Source: Terriglobia bacterium
GTDB lineage: Bacteria; Acidobacteriota; Terriglobia; UBA7540
Assembly (NCBI GenBank): GCA_030040455.1
Contig: JASHTR010000241.1
Location: forward strand, 1 to 12,562
Reading direction: 5' to 3'
DNA: 12,562 nucleotides
Below, piece after piece: positions 1 through 6,874 of this stretch (position 1 is its first letter; the number at the start of each line of letters is the position of its first letter). A program made the translations under genes and the position numbers. The notes under the pieces are model-generated. The model was not told where the DNA came from, did no database searches, and saw only the letters and a program-made list of their open reading frames with translations.

Positions 1-588
1 CGGGTGGCCCTTACCTTTGATGACGGCCCCACGCCTCCTTATACCGACCAAATTCTGGACATCCTGAACCAGTACGGCGTGACCGCCACGTTCTTTGTGA
101 ATGGCAAACAGGCGGAGCGGTTTCCAGAAAGCTTGCGACGCATTGTCCGAGAAAAGCACGACCTCGGGAACCACACTTACTCGCATCTTTTCCTTTATTT
201 GAAGTCGCGGAAAAGGATCGCCGAAGAGATCGATCGCACGCAGGAGACAATCGGACGCCTCACCGGGCAGCGACCTTCGATCTTCCGCAGCCCTTACGGA
301 GTACGGTGGTTCGGCCTCTTCTCGGTTCTGCGACAGCGGGAAATGCGTTCCATTCAGTGGTCCGACACGGGGTTTGATTGGGTGAAGAAAAATACGCCGG
401 AGGATATCACCCGGAAAGCCCTCAAGAACCTGCAGGACGGGTCCGTGATCCTGTTGCACGACGGCTGTGGTGCAAATGAGCCGGGCGAGGTGGATCATTC
501 ATTCACAGTGGCAGCCTTGCCAGCGATCATTGAAGAAGTGCACGGAAGGGGCCTCAAGTTTGTCCCGGTCAGAGATTTTCTTCCATGA
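1..588 (+). CDS. Polysaccharide deacetylase (NodB/CE4 family), 5' end cut by window edge
   Basis: Zinc-dependent de-N-acetylase of the carbohydrate esterase 4 family, which removes N-acetyl groups from peptidoglycan, chitin-like or lipid-linked amino sugars. All the classical NodB motifs are visible in order: TFDDGP at 13-30 (the Asp pair), HTYSH at 172-186 (the two zinc histidines), RSPYG at about 283-300, DTGFDW at about 364-381, and LLHDG at 451-465 (the catalytic His). The frame is open to base 1 and the first motif lies only four codons in. The GTG at position 4 is therefore almost certainly an internal Val and the true start lies upstream, where a signal or membrane anchor may be. The stop codon overlaps the start of the next gene as ATGA (585-588), so translation of the two is probably coupled. 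The substrate cannot be told from sequence. The family call is secure. Confidence 0.9.
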   Translation, partial: RVALTFDDGPTPPYTDQILDILNQYGVTATFFVNGKQAERFPESLRRIVREKHDLGNHTYSHLFLYLKSRKRIAEEIDRTQETIGRLTGQRPSIFRSPYGVRWFGLFSVLRQREMRSIQWSDTGFDWVKKNTPEDITRKALKNLQDGSVILLHDGCGANEPGEVDHSFTVAALPAIIEEVHGRGLKFVPVRDFLP

Positions 589-1721
589 CGAAGATCCTGA
601 TCCTCACCGTCTCCCATGGCGCAGCTCACCGCCGTGCCGCTGACGCCTTAAAGGCGGCCTTCCTTGAGATTCAACCGGGCATTCAAGTAGAGGTCAGGGA
701 TGCGCTCTGGCATTGTGCCCGCTGGTTCCGCGCCTATTACAATTCCTATGCGATTCCGCTCCGCTACTGGCCCGGTCTGTGGAGGTGGATTGAAGGTTAC
801 CAGCACCGTCAACCTTCGATGGGCCCGGCGAGGCTTTACCGGGCGGGAAGCCACCCGCTCGGCCGGTATCTTCAGGCTGAGAATCCCGACATCGTGATTG
901 CAACCGAGGTAGGGGTTGGCGAACTCGTCGCATTCGCCAAGCGTCGCGCGCGTGCCTGCTTCTTTCTGGTAGCCTTGGAGCTGATGGATTTCAACCGCGC
1001 CTGGATTCAGCCCGAAGTGGATTTTTATCCCGTCGTTCATCCCGATCTGGGAGACGAGCTCGCTCAGGCGGGCGCTTCGAGGGAAAAAATCGCGGCTTGC
1101 GGAATGCCCATTCATCCCGCATATCGCCAGCTTCCTGACCACAACTCCACGCGCCAGCGCCTCGGGCTGCAGAGTAATCTCCCCATGCTTCTGGTTCTGT
1201 TCGGAGGCACGGGCTTTGGTAATCCCAGGCGGATTGTGGCAGAGATTAAGAAGGTCCAGGCTCCCCTTCAGACGGCTTTCGTAAGTGGCAAAAATAGCAC
1301 CCTCGAAAAGGTGCTTCGGCGGCTTTTGGCAGGAGTGCCAAACACTCGCGTTTTGGGTTGGGTGGATAATATGCACGAGTGGATGGTTTCAGCAGATTTG
1401 CTCCTCAGTAAACCCGGCGGGGCCACCGTGATGGAAGCCGCTTCTTGCGGGCTCCCGCTGCTGGCTTTTGATCCACTGCCCGGCAACGAAGAGCGTACCT
1501 GCCGGTGGCTTGAAAAGTGGCAGGTCGGAGTCTGGATGCGATCCACGGATGAGGTTGCGCCGACCATCGAGAGGCTCCTGGCAAGCCCGGAAGAGCGCGA
1601 TCTTCTCGCCCGGAGCGCCCAGGCCATCGCTCGCCCGCACGCTGCCTTCGCTACGGCTGCCGAAATTTTGAGGCGTTGGGAGAGCGTCGGCGCAAAAAAG
1701 GCAGTGGCTCGCGACGAGTGA
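585..1721 (+). CDS. GT28/MGDG-synthase-like glycosyltransferase (GT-B fold)
   Basis: A 378-residue GT-B glycosyltransferase resembling MurG, plant MGDG synthase and Bacillus UgtP, which transfer sugars from UDP-sugars to lipid acceptors at the inner membrane face. The N-terminal half has the MGDG-synthase-type opening, ILTVSHGAAHRRAADAL at residues 5-21, with the conserved His at 15. The C-terminal half has a nucleotide-sugar fold with GGTGFGN at 207-213 and the donor-binding motif KPGGATVMEA at 276-285. Its length is close to the roughly 380 residues usual for UgtP. There are no obvious membrane-spanning segments, as expected for peripheral enzymes of this group. No Shine-Dalgarno precedes the ATG, but it overlaps the deacetylase stop as ATGA, which supports this start and translational coupling. 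The pairing suggests that the sugar product of one enzyme is modified by the other, possibly an N-acetylated glycolipid; this is inference. Donor and acceptor are unknown. Confidence 0.82.
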   Translation: MTKILILTVSHGAAHRRAADALKAAFLEIQPGIQVEVRDALWHCARWFRAYYNSYAIPLRYWPGLWRWIEGYQHRQPSMGPARLYRAGSHPLGRYLQAENPDIVIATEVGVGELVAFAKRRARACFFLVALELMDFNRAWIQPEVDFYPVVHPDLGDELAQAGASREKIAACGMPIHPAYRQLPDHNSTRQRLGLQSNLPMLLVLFGGTGFGNPRRIVAEIKKVQAPLQTAFVSGKNSTLEKVLRRLLAGVPNTRVLGWVDNMHEWMVSADLLLSKPGGATVMEAASCGLPLLAFDPLPGNEERTCRWLEKWQVGVWMRSTDEVAPTIERLLASPEERDLLARSAQAIARPHAAFATAAEILRRWESVGAKKAVARDE

Positions 1722-1745
1722 AGAGTGACCCGTAGAAATATCAAT

Positions 1746-1760
1746 TGGCGCGCAGCGCCA
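1746..1760 (+). terminator. GC-rich hairpin after the glycosyltransferase gene
   Basis: A perfect 6-bp inverted repeat, TGGCGC / GCGCCA, with a 3-nt GCA loop lies 25 nt after the glycosyltransferase stop. No U-tract follows directly (CACCCGCTTTAAAG comes next), so it is not a canonical intrinsic terminator. It may be a processing or pausing hairpin, or a Rho-assisted end that separates this unit from the hybrid kinase gene. Confidence 0.3.
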
Positions 1761-1785
1761 CACCCGCTTTAAAGTATTAATTCAG

Positions 1786-1815
1786 TTGACAGTATCCTTA
1801 TATACATAATATCTT
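1786..1815 (+). promoter_or_regulatory. Candidate sigma70-type promoter of the hybrid kinase gene
   Basis: A perfect -35 hexamer TTGACA is at 1786-1791, in the most AT-rich stretch of the region. The -10 is ambiguous: TAATAT at 1807-1812 (15-bp spacer) or TATCTT at 1810-1815 (18-bp spacer), each matching the consensus at four of six bases. Either choice puts the transcription start within a few bases of the ATG at 1822. An in-frame TAA at 1807-1809 lies inside the box, so the gene cannot begin further upstream. Confidence 0.5.
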
Positions 1816-1821
1816 CAGCCT

Positions 1822-3798
1822 ATGGACGAGGGCTTGCCTGATAGGGTTCCCCACCCTTCCTCTCTTTCGGTCGACGCGCTCAGGGACCGGCTTGACCATG
1901 CGGAAAGGGCTCAACGGTTCGCCGAAAGCAGCTATCGACTGCTTTTCGAGCGTAGCCTAGCCGGTGTCTATCGGGCTACGCTTGACGGCCGCATCGTGGA
2001 CCTCAACGAGAGTTGCGCCCACATGCTCGGCTATTCAAAACCCGGCGAAGCAAACGGGCACATTCTGCAGGAAACCATCCTCGACCCCGGGGATTTCGAG
2101 CGCCTTCTCAACCTCGTTCGTGAGCGTAAGTCCGTGAGTAACCTGGAGTTGGAGTTACGGCGGCGAGATGGCCAGCGCCTTTGCGCGCTTATGGGGGTGA
2201 GCCTCATAGAAAACGTTCGCGATCCCGTAATCGAAGGAACCCTCATTGACATTACCGAGCGCAAACAGGCGGAAGAGGCGTTGCGGCGGAGCGAAGAGCG
2301 ATTCCGGACGCTGGTTGAAAAGAGCTCGGACGCCATCTCATTGGTGGATGGTTCGGGGAAAGTTTTATATTCCAGCCACGCCGTCAGCCCGATTTTTGGT
2401 TATTCACTCGAAGAGCGGGTTGGGAAAAACATCTTCGAGTTTCTCCACCCTGAGGAGAGCGCCCAGGTGCTCCACACCTTTCAAAAGCTCCTCGCCCAGC
2501 CCTATGGCTCTGTTTCCATCCAGCTCCGCTATCGCCACAAGGATGGTTCGTGGCGCTGGATTGAGGCCCTCGGGACCAACCTGTTGGAGGATCCGAGCGT
2601 CGAGGCAGTCGCCATCAACTATCGGGACATTACGGACCGGCGACAGTTGATGGAACAGCTTTTCCTGGCCCAGAAAATGGAGGCGGTGGGGCGGTTGGCC
2701 GGCGGCGTGGCGCACGACTTCAATAACCTGCTCACGGCGATTCTCGGCTACAGTGACATGGCGCTTGAGAAATTGCCGCGGGGCAGTGCCCTGAGCCGGT
2801 ATACCTCTGAAATCAAAAAAGCCGGCGAAAGAGCCGCTTCCCTTACCCGCCAACTCCTGGCCTTCAGCCGCTTGCAAGTGATGGCGCCCCGCGTGCTCGA
2901 TTTGAACGTCGTCATCGAGGAGATGAGCCGGATGCTGCGGCGGGTGATTGGCGAGGACATTGTGCTGACCACGCTGCCCGGGGCCGGCTTGAAGCGCGTC
3001 AAGGTGGACCCCTCGCAGATCGAGCAGGTGATTCTGAATCTTGCGGTCAACGCCCGAGATGCCATGCCGGAAGGCGGCGAGCTGAGGATCGGCACCTCCA
3101 GCGTCCAGTTTGCGGAGGATTTTATCGCCGAGGGCGTGCGCGTGCAGTCAGGCTCCTACGTCGCGGTAGAGGTAACCGACTCGGGTTGCGGCATGGATAG
3201 CGAGACGCGCGCTCGCGTCTTCGAGCCTTTTTTTACCACCAAGGAAAAAGGCAAGGGAACGGGGTTGGGGCTTTCCACCGTCTACGGAATCGTGAAGCAG
3301 AGTGGCGGCTACATCTGGGTCAGCAGCGAGCCGCAACGGGGCACGACGTTCAAAATCTATCTACCCGGCGTGGACGAAGCTCCCACGCCGGCAAGACCTC
3401 CGAAGGCTCCGGTGCAGTTGCTTCAAGGCAGTGAAACAATCCTGCTGGTTGAAGACGAAGGCAACGTTCGCGAGCTGCTCTGCCAGATGCTACGCTCGAA
3501 AGGCTACGAAGTGCTGGAGGCGGCACAGGGAGAGGAAGCGCTGAGGCTAGGCAAGAGTTGCACCAAGCCAATTCACCTGATCATCACGGATATGGTGATG
3601 CCACAAATGAATGGGCGGGAGCTGGCTCGTCGCTTGCGCACGCTTCACCCTGAATCCAAAGTCCTCTGCATGACCGGCTACGCGGGCAACAAGATCGGCT
3701 CGACCGACGTCCTGGAAAAGGACGCCGCATTCATTCACAAACCCTTCTCCGCCGAAGCCCTAAGTCAAAAGATCCGCTCCATTCTTGACCAGACATAG
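1822..3798 (+). CDS. Cytosolic hybrid sensor histidine kinase, PAS-PAS-HisKA-HATPase-REC
   Basis: A 658-residue hybrid kinase with no signal peptide or membrane segment, so it senses an intracellular cue. Domains in order: a short N-terminal helix rich in charged residues (about 17-37), PAS 1 (about 38-148), PAS 2 (about 157-277), a HisKA dimerisation domain with the H-box [11 protein letters not shown] and phospho-acceptor His298, and a HATPase with N-box [11 protein letters not shown]1 DSGCGMD, F-box FEPFFTTK and G2 [11 protein letters not shown]-terminal receiver (about 538-655) has ILLVEDE, phospho-acceptor Asp590 in ITDMVMP and a conserved Lys in the KPF motif. Every catalytic residue is present, so it should be active. 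No DNA-binding output is fused or adjacent, so the partner (phosphotransfer protein or response regulator) must lie elsewhere. The start is fixed by an in-frame stop 15 bases upstream. There is no Shine-Dalgarno. The ligand of the PAS domains is unknown. Confidence 0.92.
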   Translation: MDEGLPDRVPHPSSLSVDALRDRLDHAERAQRFAESSYRLLFERSLAGVYRATLDGRIVDLNESCAHMLGYSKPGEANGHILQETILDPGDFERLLNLVRERKSVSNLELELRRRDGQRLCALMGVSLIENVRDPVIEGTLIDITERKQAEEALRRSEERFRTLVEKSSDAISLVDGSGKVLYSSHAVSPIFGYSLEERVGKNIFEFLHPEESAQVLHTFQKLLAQPYGSVSIQLRYRHKDGSWRWIEALGTNLLEDPSVEAVAINYRDITDRRQLMEQLFLAQKMEAVGRLAGGVAHDFNNLLTAILGYSDMALEKLPRGSALSRYTSEIKKAGERAASLTRQLLAFSRLQVMAPRVLDLNVVIEEMSRMLRRVIGEDIVLTTLPGAGLKRVKVDPSQIEQVILNLAVNARDAMPEGGELRIGTSSVQFAEDFIAEGVRVQSGSYVAVEVTDSGCGMDSETRARVFEPFFTTKEKGKGTGLGLSTVYGIVKQSGGYIWVSSEPQRGTTFKIYLPGVDEAPTPARPPKAPVQLLQGSETILLVEDEGNVRELLCQMLRSKGYEVLEAAQGEEALRLGKSCTKPIHLIITDMVMPQMNGRELARRLRTLHPESKVLCMTGYAGNKIGSTDVLEKDAAFIHKPFSAEALSQKIRSILDQT

Positions 3799-3821
3799 CC
3801 CGCCGACAAAAATTGGGATCA

Positions 3822-3859
3822 TTCCGCCCATCGGAACGGGAAAGCTTCTTCCCGGGTCC
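3822..3859. terminator. Tandem stem-loops between convergent genes
   Basis: Two stem-loops lie between the ends of the hybrid kinase (plus) and the methyltransferase (minus). The first is TTCCG / CGGAA with a 5-nt loop (3822-3836). The second is CGGGAA / TTCCCG with a 6-nt loop (3837-3854), extendable by GGA / TCC after a small internal loop. Read on the minus strand, the first hairpin is followed 8-9 bases later by a run of five U, as expected of a weak terminator for the methyltransferase gene. On the plus strand there is no clear U-run. A bidirectional transcription end is plausible but not proven. Confidence 0.38.
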
Positions 3860-3886
3860 ATTGAATTTCAGTGAAGCCCTTCACGT

Positions 3887-5122
3887 TCAGGCGCCGGTGC
3901 TTCGCAGCTTGCGATGAGCGCCCGGCACGTCGCGGCCGGGCACAACATCCACCTGCAACATGGGATCAGCAGCAGGCACCGGGGTTGCGGGCAACCCGAG
4001 CTCGCGCCGGACAATGTTCGATCCTTGGGCGATGGCGCTCGCTTTGTAGAATGCAATCTCGCGGTTTGACCCCTGACGGCCGAAGCCGCAATCGCTCGAC
4101 ACAATAAGGCGCTCGGGCGGGATGTATTTCAGCGCTTTGCGAATCTCTGCCGCCACCTCTTCCGGCCGGTCGGCCTGAAGCACGCGATGGCTGACGACAC
4201 CAACGCAGATTTTCTTTTTGAGATCATGTTTGAACGGCTCGAACCGCTCGAGATCCTTCTGGTTGCGGTCCTTCATTTCGAGCGTCCACACGTCGCCGCG
4301 GCATCGCTCCAGATAAATCTCGATGGAGTTGGCATAACTCGTGTCCTCCATCACGCGCTGCATGTTCGGATTGCCCCAGCAGGTGTGAATCCACAGCTCC
4401 ACGTCGTCAAGCCCCTGTACCTCGCGGTTGAACGCATCGATCATGAACTTCACTTCCTCGTGGTCCTTGCCGTAGGTGTTCGCCATAAAGTGGAACGTGG
4501 GCTCCTCGGTCTGGATGCACCGGCAGCCGGCGTCGCGCAAGGCCAACAGCTCCTTATTCATCGCCACCGCCATATCCCAGATCACCTCGCGCTTATCCTT
4601 GTATTTTGGCGTGTGGATGTCCAAGAAAAGCGCCATCACCTGGGAGCAGCAGGTGCCGAACTTGACGGGCTTGCGCGTCTTGCCCTGAGCGAGCCGCCAT
4701 AGCTTGGGATAGCTGAGTGGCCGGTGCTCGATCTTATCGACGACGTGAGGCCAACGCCAGCCCGTGTAGATCTCGTTCAGCAGCGTTCCGGGGGGATAGC
4801 ACAGCCACGGCGCGGTGGTCTCTTCCGGCTGCAGATAATCCCCTTCCAGGCCGGTCCAGCGCTGTAGTGGATAGTGGTGCCAGGCTCGGCCCGCCAAGTC
4901 CTCGTCGACGTGGAAGTCGCCGTGGGTTACGATGTCGAGCCCGGCGCGCTCCTGATCGTTGATCAGCACGGCCAATGCATCCTGAAACTTCTCGCGAAAG
5001 CGGACGTCGAGCATGCAGGAATCGAGCGGGCGACCCTCCATGCTCAGGTCGAACCAGCGGGGGCGCGGAAAGGACCCCGTCGTCGTGCTCGGGAGAATCA
5101 GATTGGCGGTGGCGGTAAACAT
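3887..5122 (-). CDS. Core-MetE-like zinc methyltransferase (cobalamin-independent methionine synthase family, C-terminal half only)
   Basis: A 411-residue homologue of the C-terminal catalytic half of MetE (full enzymes are about 750 residues), in the UROD/MetE TIM-barrel superfamily. The opening TTTGSFPRPRW matches the homocysteine-binding GSFPR loop of MetE. The four zinc ligands are all present: His246 and Cys248 (WIHTCWGN), Glu282 (TLEMKDR) and Cys345 (SSDCGFGRQ). His312 (VVSHRV) sits where MetE has its proton-shuttle His. The MetE 'HGE' motif is HGD here. The N-terminal half, which helps bind polyglutamyl methyl-folate, is absent, so the methyl donor may not be folate; folate-independent short methionine synthases (core-MetE, Mes families) are known. 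The ATG at 5122 is chosen over a TTG at 5134 because GGAGG sits five bases before it. It could also methylate or demethylate another thiol compound. Confidence 0.85.
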   Translation of the reverse strand: MFTATANLILPSTTTGSFPRPRWFDLSMEGRPLDSCMLDVRFREKFQDALAVLINDQERAGLDIVTHGDFHVDEDLAGRAWHHYPLQRWTGLEGDYLQPEETTAPWLCYPPGTLLNEIYTGWRWPHVVDKIEHRPLSYPKLWRLAQGKTRKPVKFGTCCSQVMALFLDIHTPKYKDKREVIWDMAVAMNKELLALRDAGCRCIQTEEPTFHFMANTYGKDHEEVKFMIDAFNREVQGLDDVELWIHTCWGNPNMQRVMEDTSYANSIEIYLERCRGDVWTLEMKDRNQKDLERFEPFKHDLKKKICVGVVSHRVLQADRPEEVAAEIRKALKYIPPERLIVSSDCGFGRQGSNREIAFYKASAIAQGSNIVRRELGLPATPVPAADPMLQVDVVPGRDVPGAHRKLRSTGA

Positions 5123-5126
5123 GGGT

Positions 5127-5132
5127 TCCTCC
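5127..5132 (-). promoter_or_regulatory. Shine-Dalgarno that fixes the methyltransferase start
   Basis: On the minus strand GGAGGA stands five bases (from the last G of GGAGG) before the ATG at 5122-5120. It overlaps the alternative TTG codon at 5134-5132, which is therefore an unlikely start. Confidence 0.75.
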
Positions 5133-5139
5133 AACGGGT

Positions 5140-5145
5140 ATTATA
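5140..5145 (-). promoter_or_regulatory. Candidate -10 box (TATAAT) of the methyltransferase gene
   Basis: A perfect TATAAT lies on the minus strand 17 bases before the ATG. No good -35 hexamer is present at 16-18 bp upstream (that stretch is GC-rich), so an activator may be needed. Transcription from here would give a leader of roughly 10-12 nt starting at or next to the GGAGG, too short for a SAM or cobalamin riboswitch. Confidence 0.42.
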
Positions 5146-5356
5146 CTCTCGCGCTTAGCCCGAGCCGGATGAGGAGTGAAGCCGCCAGCCGCATCCAGGA
5201 AAAGCTATCGGCATTCAGCTTTCGGGAAGAAGACAATTCGCTGCTTGCTGGCCGCTGAATGTCGATCGCTTCCTGTCATTATCGCCGGGAAGGGCGGCGG
5301 CACGTCGCCCAAGTCTGAGGAACGAACAACCCGGCGCATAAGTCCTCTTGTCCCGG

Positions 5357-5362
5357 TATAAT
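5357..5362 (+). promoter_or_regulatory. Candidate -10 box (TATAAT) of the two-component operon
   Basis: A perfect TATAAT in a short AT-rich patch, 129 bases before the response-regulator ATG. The -35 position (around 5334-5339, GCGCAT) is a poor match and there is no extended TGn, so confidence is low. It would leave a 5' leader of about 120 nt that contains the GC hairpin at 5459-5475. Confidence 0.33.
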
Positions 5363-5458
5363 GAAAGTGCTACAAAAGTGAATACTTCGACCGCGTGGAC
5401 GTAAAAATCATTGAGCGTCGGCGGATTTTCGTCCCTCGGATTCTGAAGATGCCTTTTA

Positions 5459-5475
5459 GCCCCTCCCGCCGGGGC
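5459..5475 (+). other. GC hairpin immediately before the response-regulator start
   Basis: GCCCC / GGGGC with a 7-nt loop ends 16 bases before the ATG at 5492. The following sequence has only a weak ribosome binding site. The structure might modulate initiation, or be chance in GC-rich DNA. There is no U-run, so it is not a terminator. Confidence 0.25.
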
Positions 5476-5491
5476 ACAGACGGACGCGAAG

Positions 5492-6874
5492 ATGGCAACC
5501 CGAGCCAACAAAGATGCGCGCGTGCTAGTGGTGGACGACGAAGCCCACGAACGAGAAGGCTTGGCCACCCTGCTCGAAGGCTGGGGCTATGAAACGGCAA
5601 CCGCCAGCCAGGGCCTTGAAGCGCTGGAAAAAATCCCCGCCTTCAATCCCGTCGTGGTGATCTGCGATCTTCGGATGCCGGACATGAACGGCATGGATTT
5701 GCTCCGCGAGCTTCGCCATTCCCGTCCCCGCCCCAGTTTTATTATGCTCTCCGGCCAGGGAACGATTGAAGAAGCCGTGGAAGCCACCAAGCTCGGCGCA
5801 TTCGATTTCCTGGAAAAGCCGCTGGACGTGAAAAAGCTTCAGGTGGAGCTACGGAATTGCCTGGAGCGGCGGGTGAACGAGCGCGAGCTGGCCATCGCTC
5901 AAAAGCGGCTGCGCGACTATGGAATTCTCGGCCAGCTCGCCGGCCGGTCGAAGAAAATGCAGGCCGTCATGTCGCTGATCGAGCAGGTTGCGCCGTCGAG
6001 CGCTTCGGTGTTGATCACCGGAGAGAGCGGGACGGGCAAGGAGCTTGCTGCCCGCACCATTCATGAGCTCAGCCCGCGGCAGATGAATCCCTTTGTTGCC
6101 GTCAACTGTGCCGCGATTCCTGAAACGCTGATGGAAAGCGAGATTTTCGGTCACGAGAAGGGCGCATTCACCGGGGCGATGGACCGCCGCGCCGGCTGCT
6201 TTGAGCTTGCGGACGGCGGCACGCTGCTCCTGGACGAAATCGGGGAAATGCCGATTCCGACGCAGGCGAAGCTGTTGCGCGTGCTTGAGGATTCCAAAGT
6301 GCGGCGGCTGGGGGGCAAAGCGGAAATCGTCACCGACGTGCGCGTGCTCGCCGCCACCAATAAGATTCCCGAGGAAGCGGTGGCCAAGGGGCAGTTGCGC
6401 AGCGATCTCTACTTCCGTCTCGACGTGGTGCAAATCGCGATGCCGCCATTGCGCGATCACCTTGAGGACCTTGAAAGCCTCATCGAAATTCTTCTTGAAG
6501 ACCTTAACCACAAACACCAGAAAAGCGTGAAGCTGGTTGATTCCGAAGTGCTGGACCTGTTCCGCCGCTATACGTGGCCCGGAAACGTGCGGGAGTTGAG
6601 AAACACGCTCGAGCGGGCGGCGGTGGTGTGTTCGGGCGAGGTATTGCACAGAACGGATTTGGCGCCGGAATTCGGCCACACCGTTCCCGCCCGGACGGAT
6701 GGCGACCTGGCGCTCAGGCCCGGGCTCACCGTTGCCGGAGCTGAGCGTCTGCTCATCCGCGAGACGCTGGCCTTCACCAGCAACAACAAGACGCGCGCCG
6801 CGGAGATGCTGGGCATCAGCCTGAAGACCCTGCACAACAAGCTGAAGGAATATGAGAATCAGCCTCAAAGTTAA
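5492..6874 (+). CDS. NtrC-family sigma54-dependent response regulator (REC-AAA+-Fis HTH)
   Basis: A 460-residue transcriptional activator that, when phosphorylated, oligomerises and hydrolyses ATP to open sigma54-RNA polymerase promoters. The receiver domain (about 9-125) has the acidic pair in VVDDE, phospho-acceptor Asp59 (ICDLRMPDMNG) and the KP pair in LEKPLDV. The AAA+ domain (about 150-385) has Walker A GESGTGKE at 177-184, the sigma54-contacting loop GAFTGA intact at 224-229, Walker B with Asp248-Glu249 in LLLDEIGEM, and the arginine-finger region RSDLYFRLDV. The C-terminal Fis-type helix-turn-helix (about 420-455, RAAEMLGISLKTLHNKL) binds DNA. Length is typical of the family. It overlaps the next gene, a membrane kinase, by 23 bp, so that kinase is its likely partner. 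The start is fixed by an in-frame TGA at 5444 with no other ATG between. The target promoters are unknown. Confidence 0.95.
   Translation: MATRANKDARVLVVDDEAHEREGLATLLEGWGYETATASQGLEALEKIPAFNPVVVICDLRMPDMNGMDLLRELRHSRPRPSFIMLSGQGTIEEAVEATKLGAFDFLEKPLDVKKLQVELRNCLERRVNERELAIAQKRLRDYGILGQLAGRSKKMQAVMSLIEQVAPSSASVLITGESGTGKELAARTIHELSPRQMNPFVAVNCAAIPETLMESEIFGHEKGAFTGAMDRRAGCFELADGGTLLLDEIGEMPIPTQAKLLRVLEDSKVRRLGGKAEIVTDVRVLAATNKIPEEAVAKGQLRSDLYFRLDVVQIAMPPLRDHLEDLESLIEILLEDLNHKHQKSVKLVDSEVLDLFRRYTWPGNVRELRNTLERAAVVCSGEVLHRTDLAPEFGHTVPARTDGDLALRPGLTVAGAERLLIRETLAFTSNNKTRAAEMLGISLKTLHNKLKEYENQPQS

Larger units (their letters stand above)
5135..5491. other. 357-bp divergent non-coding region between the methyltransferase and response-regulator genes
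   Basis: No convincing gene is present. The short open frames here lack ribosome binding sites, have low-complexity Arg/Ser-rich translations typical of GC-rich shadow frames, or run into neighbouring genes. The region holds a TATAAT box facing each way (5140-5145 minus, 5357-5362 plus) and a GC hairpin just before the regulator start. I saw no -24/-12 sigma54 element, no riboswitch-like leader and no tRNA. Its length suggests operator sites for the NtrC-type regulator or an untranslated leader, but no repeated motif stands out by eye. Confidence 0.5.

Noticed and set aside
648..1376. Minus-strand open frame (242 codons) opposite the glycosyltransferase
   Set aside because: The opposite strand has clear GT-B motifs and coupling to the deacetylase; the antisense product shows nothing recognisable.
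5123..5134. TTG at 5134-5132 as start of the methyltransferase
   Set aside because: The TTG overlaps the strong GGAGG that serves the ATG at 5122; family similarity also begins after the ATG.
5123..5200. SAM or cobalamin riboswitch upstream of the MetE-like gene
   Set aside because: If the TATAAT at 5145-5140 is the promoter, the leader is only about 10-12 nt, and no riboswitch-like conserved core is visible upstream.
5215..5568. Minus-strand 117-codon frame spanning the divergent gap and the regulator start
   Set aside because: It overlaps the conserved receiver N-terminus, has no ribosome binding site, and its translation is Arg/Ser/Ala-rich without a family resemblance.
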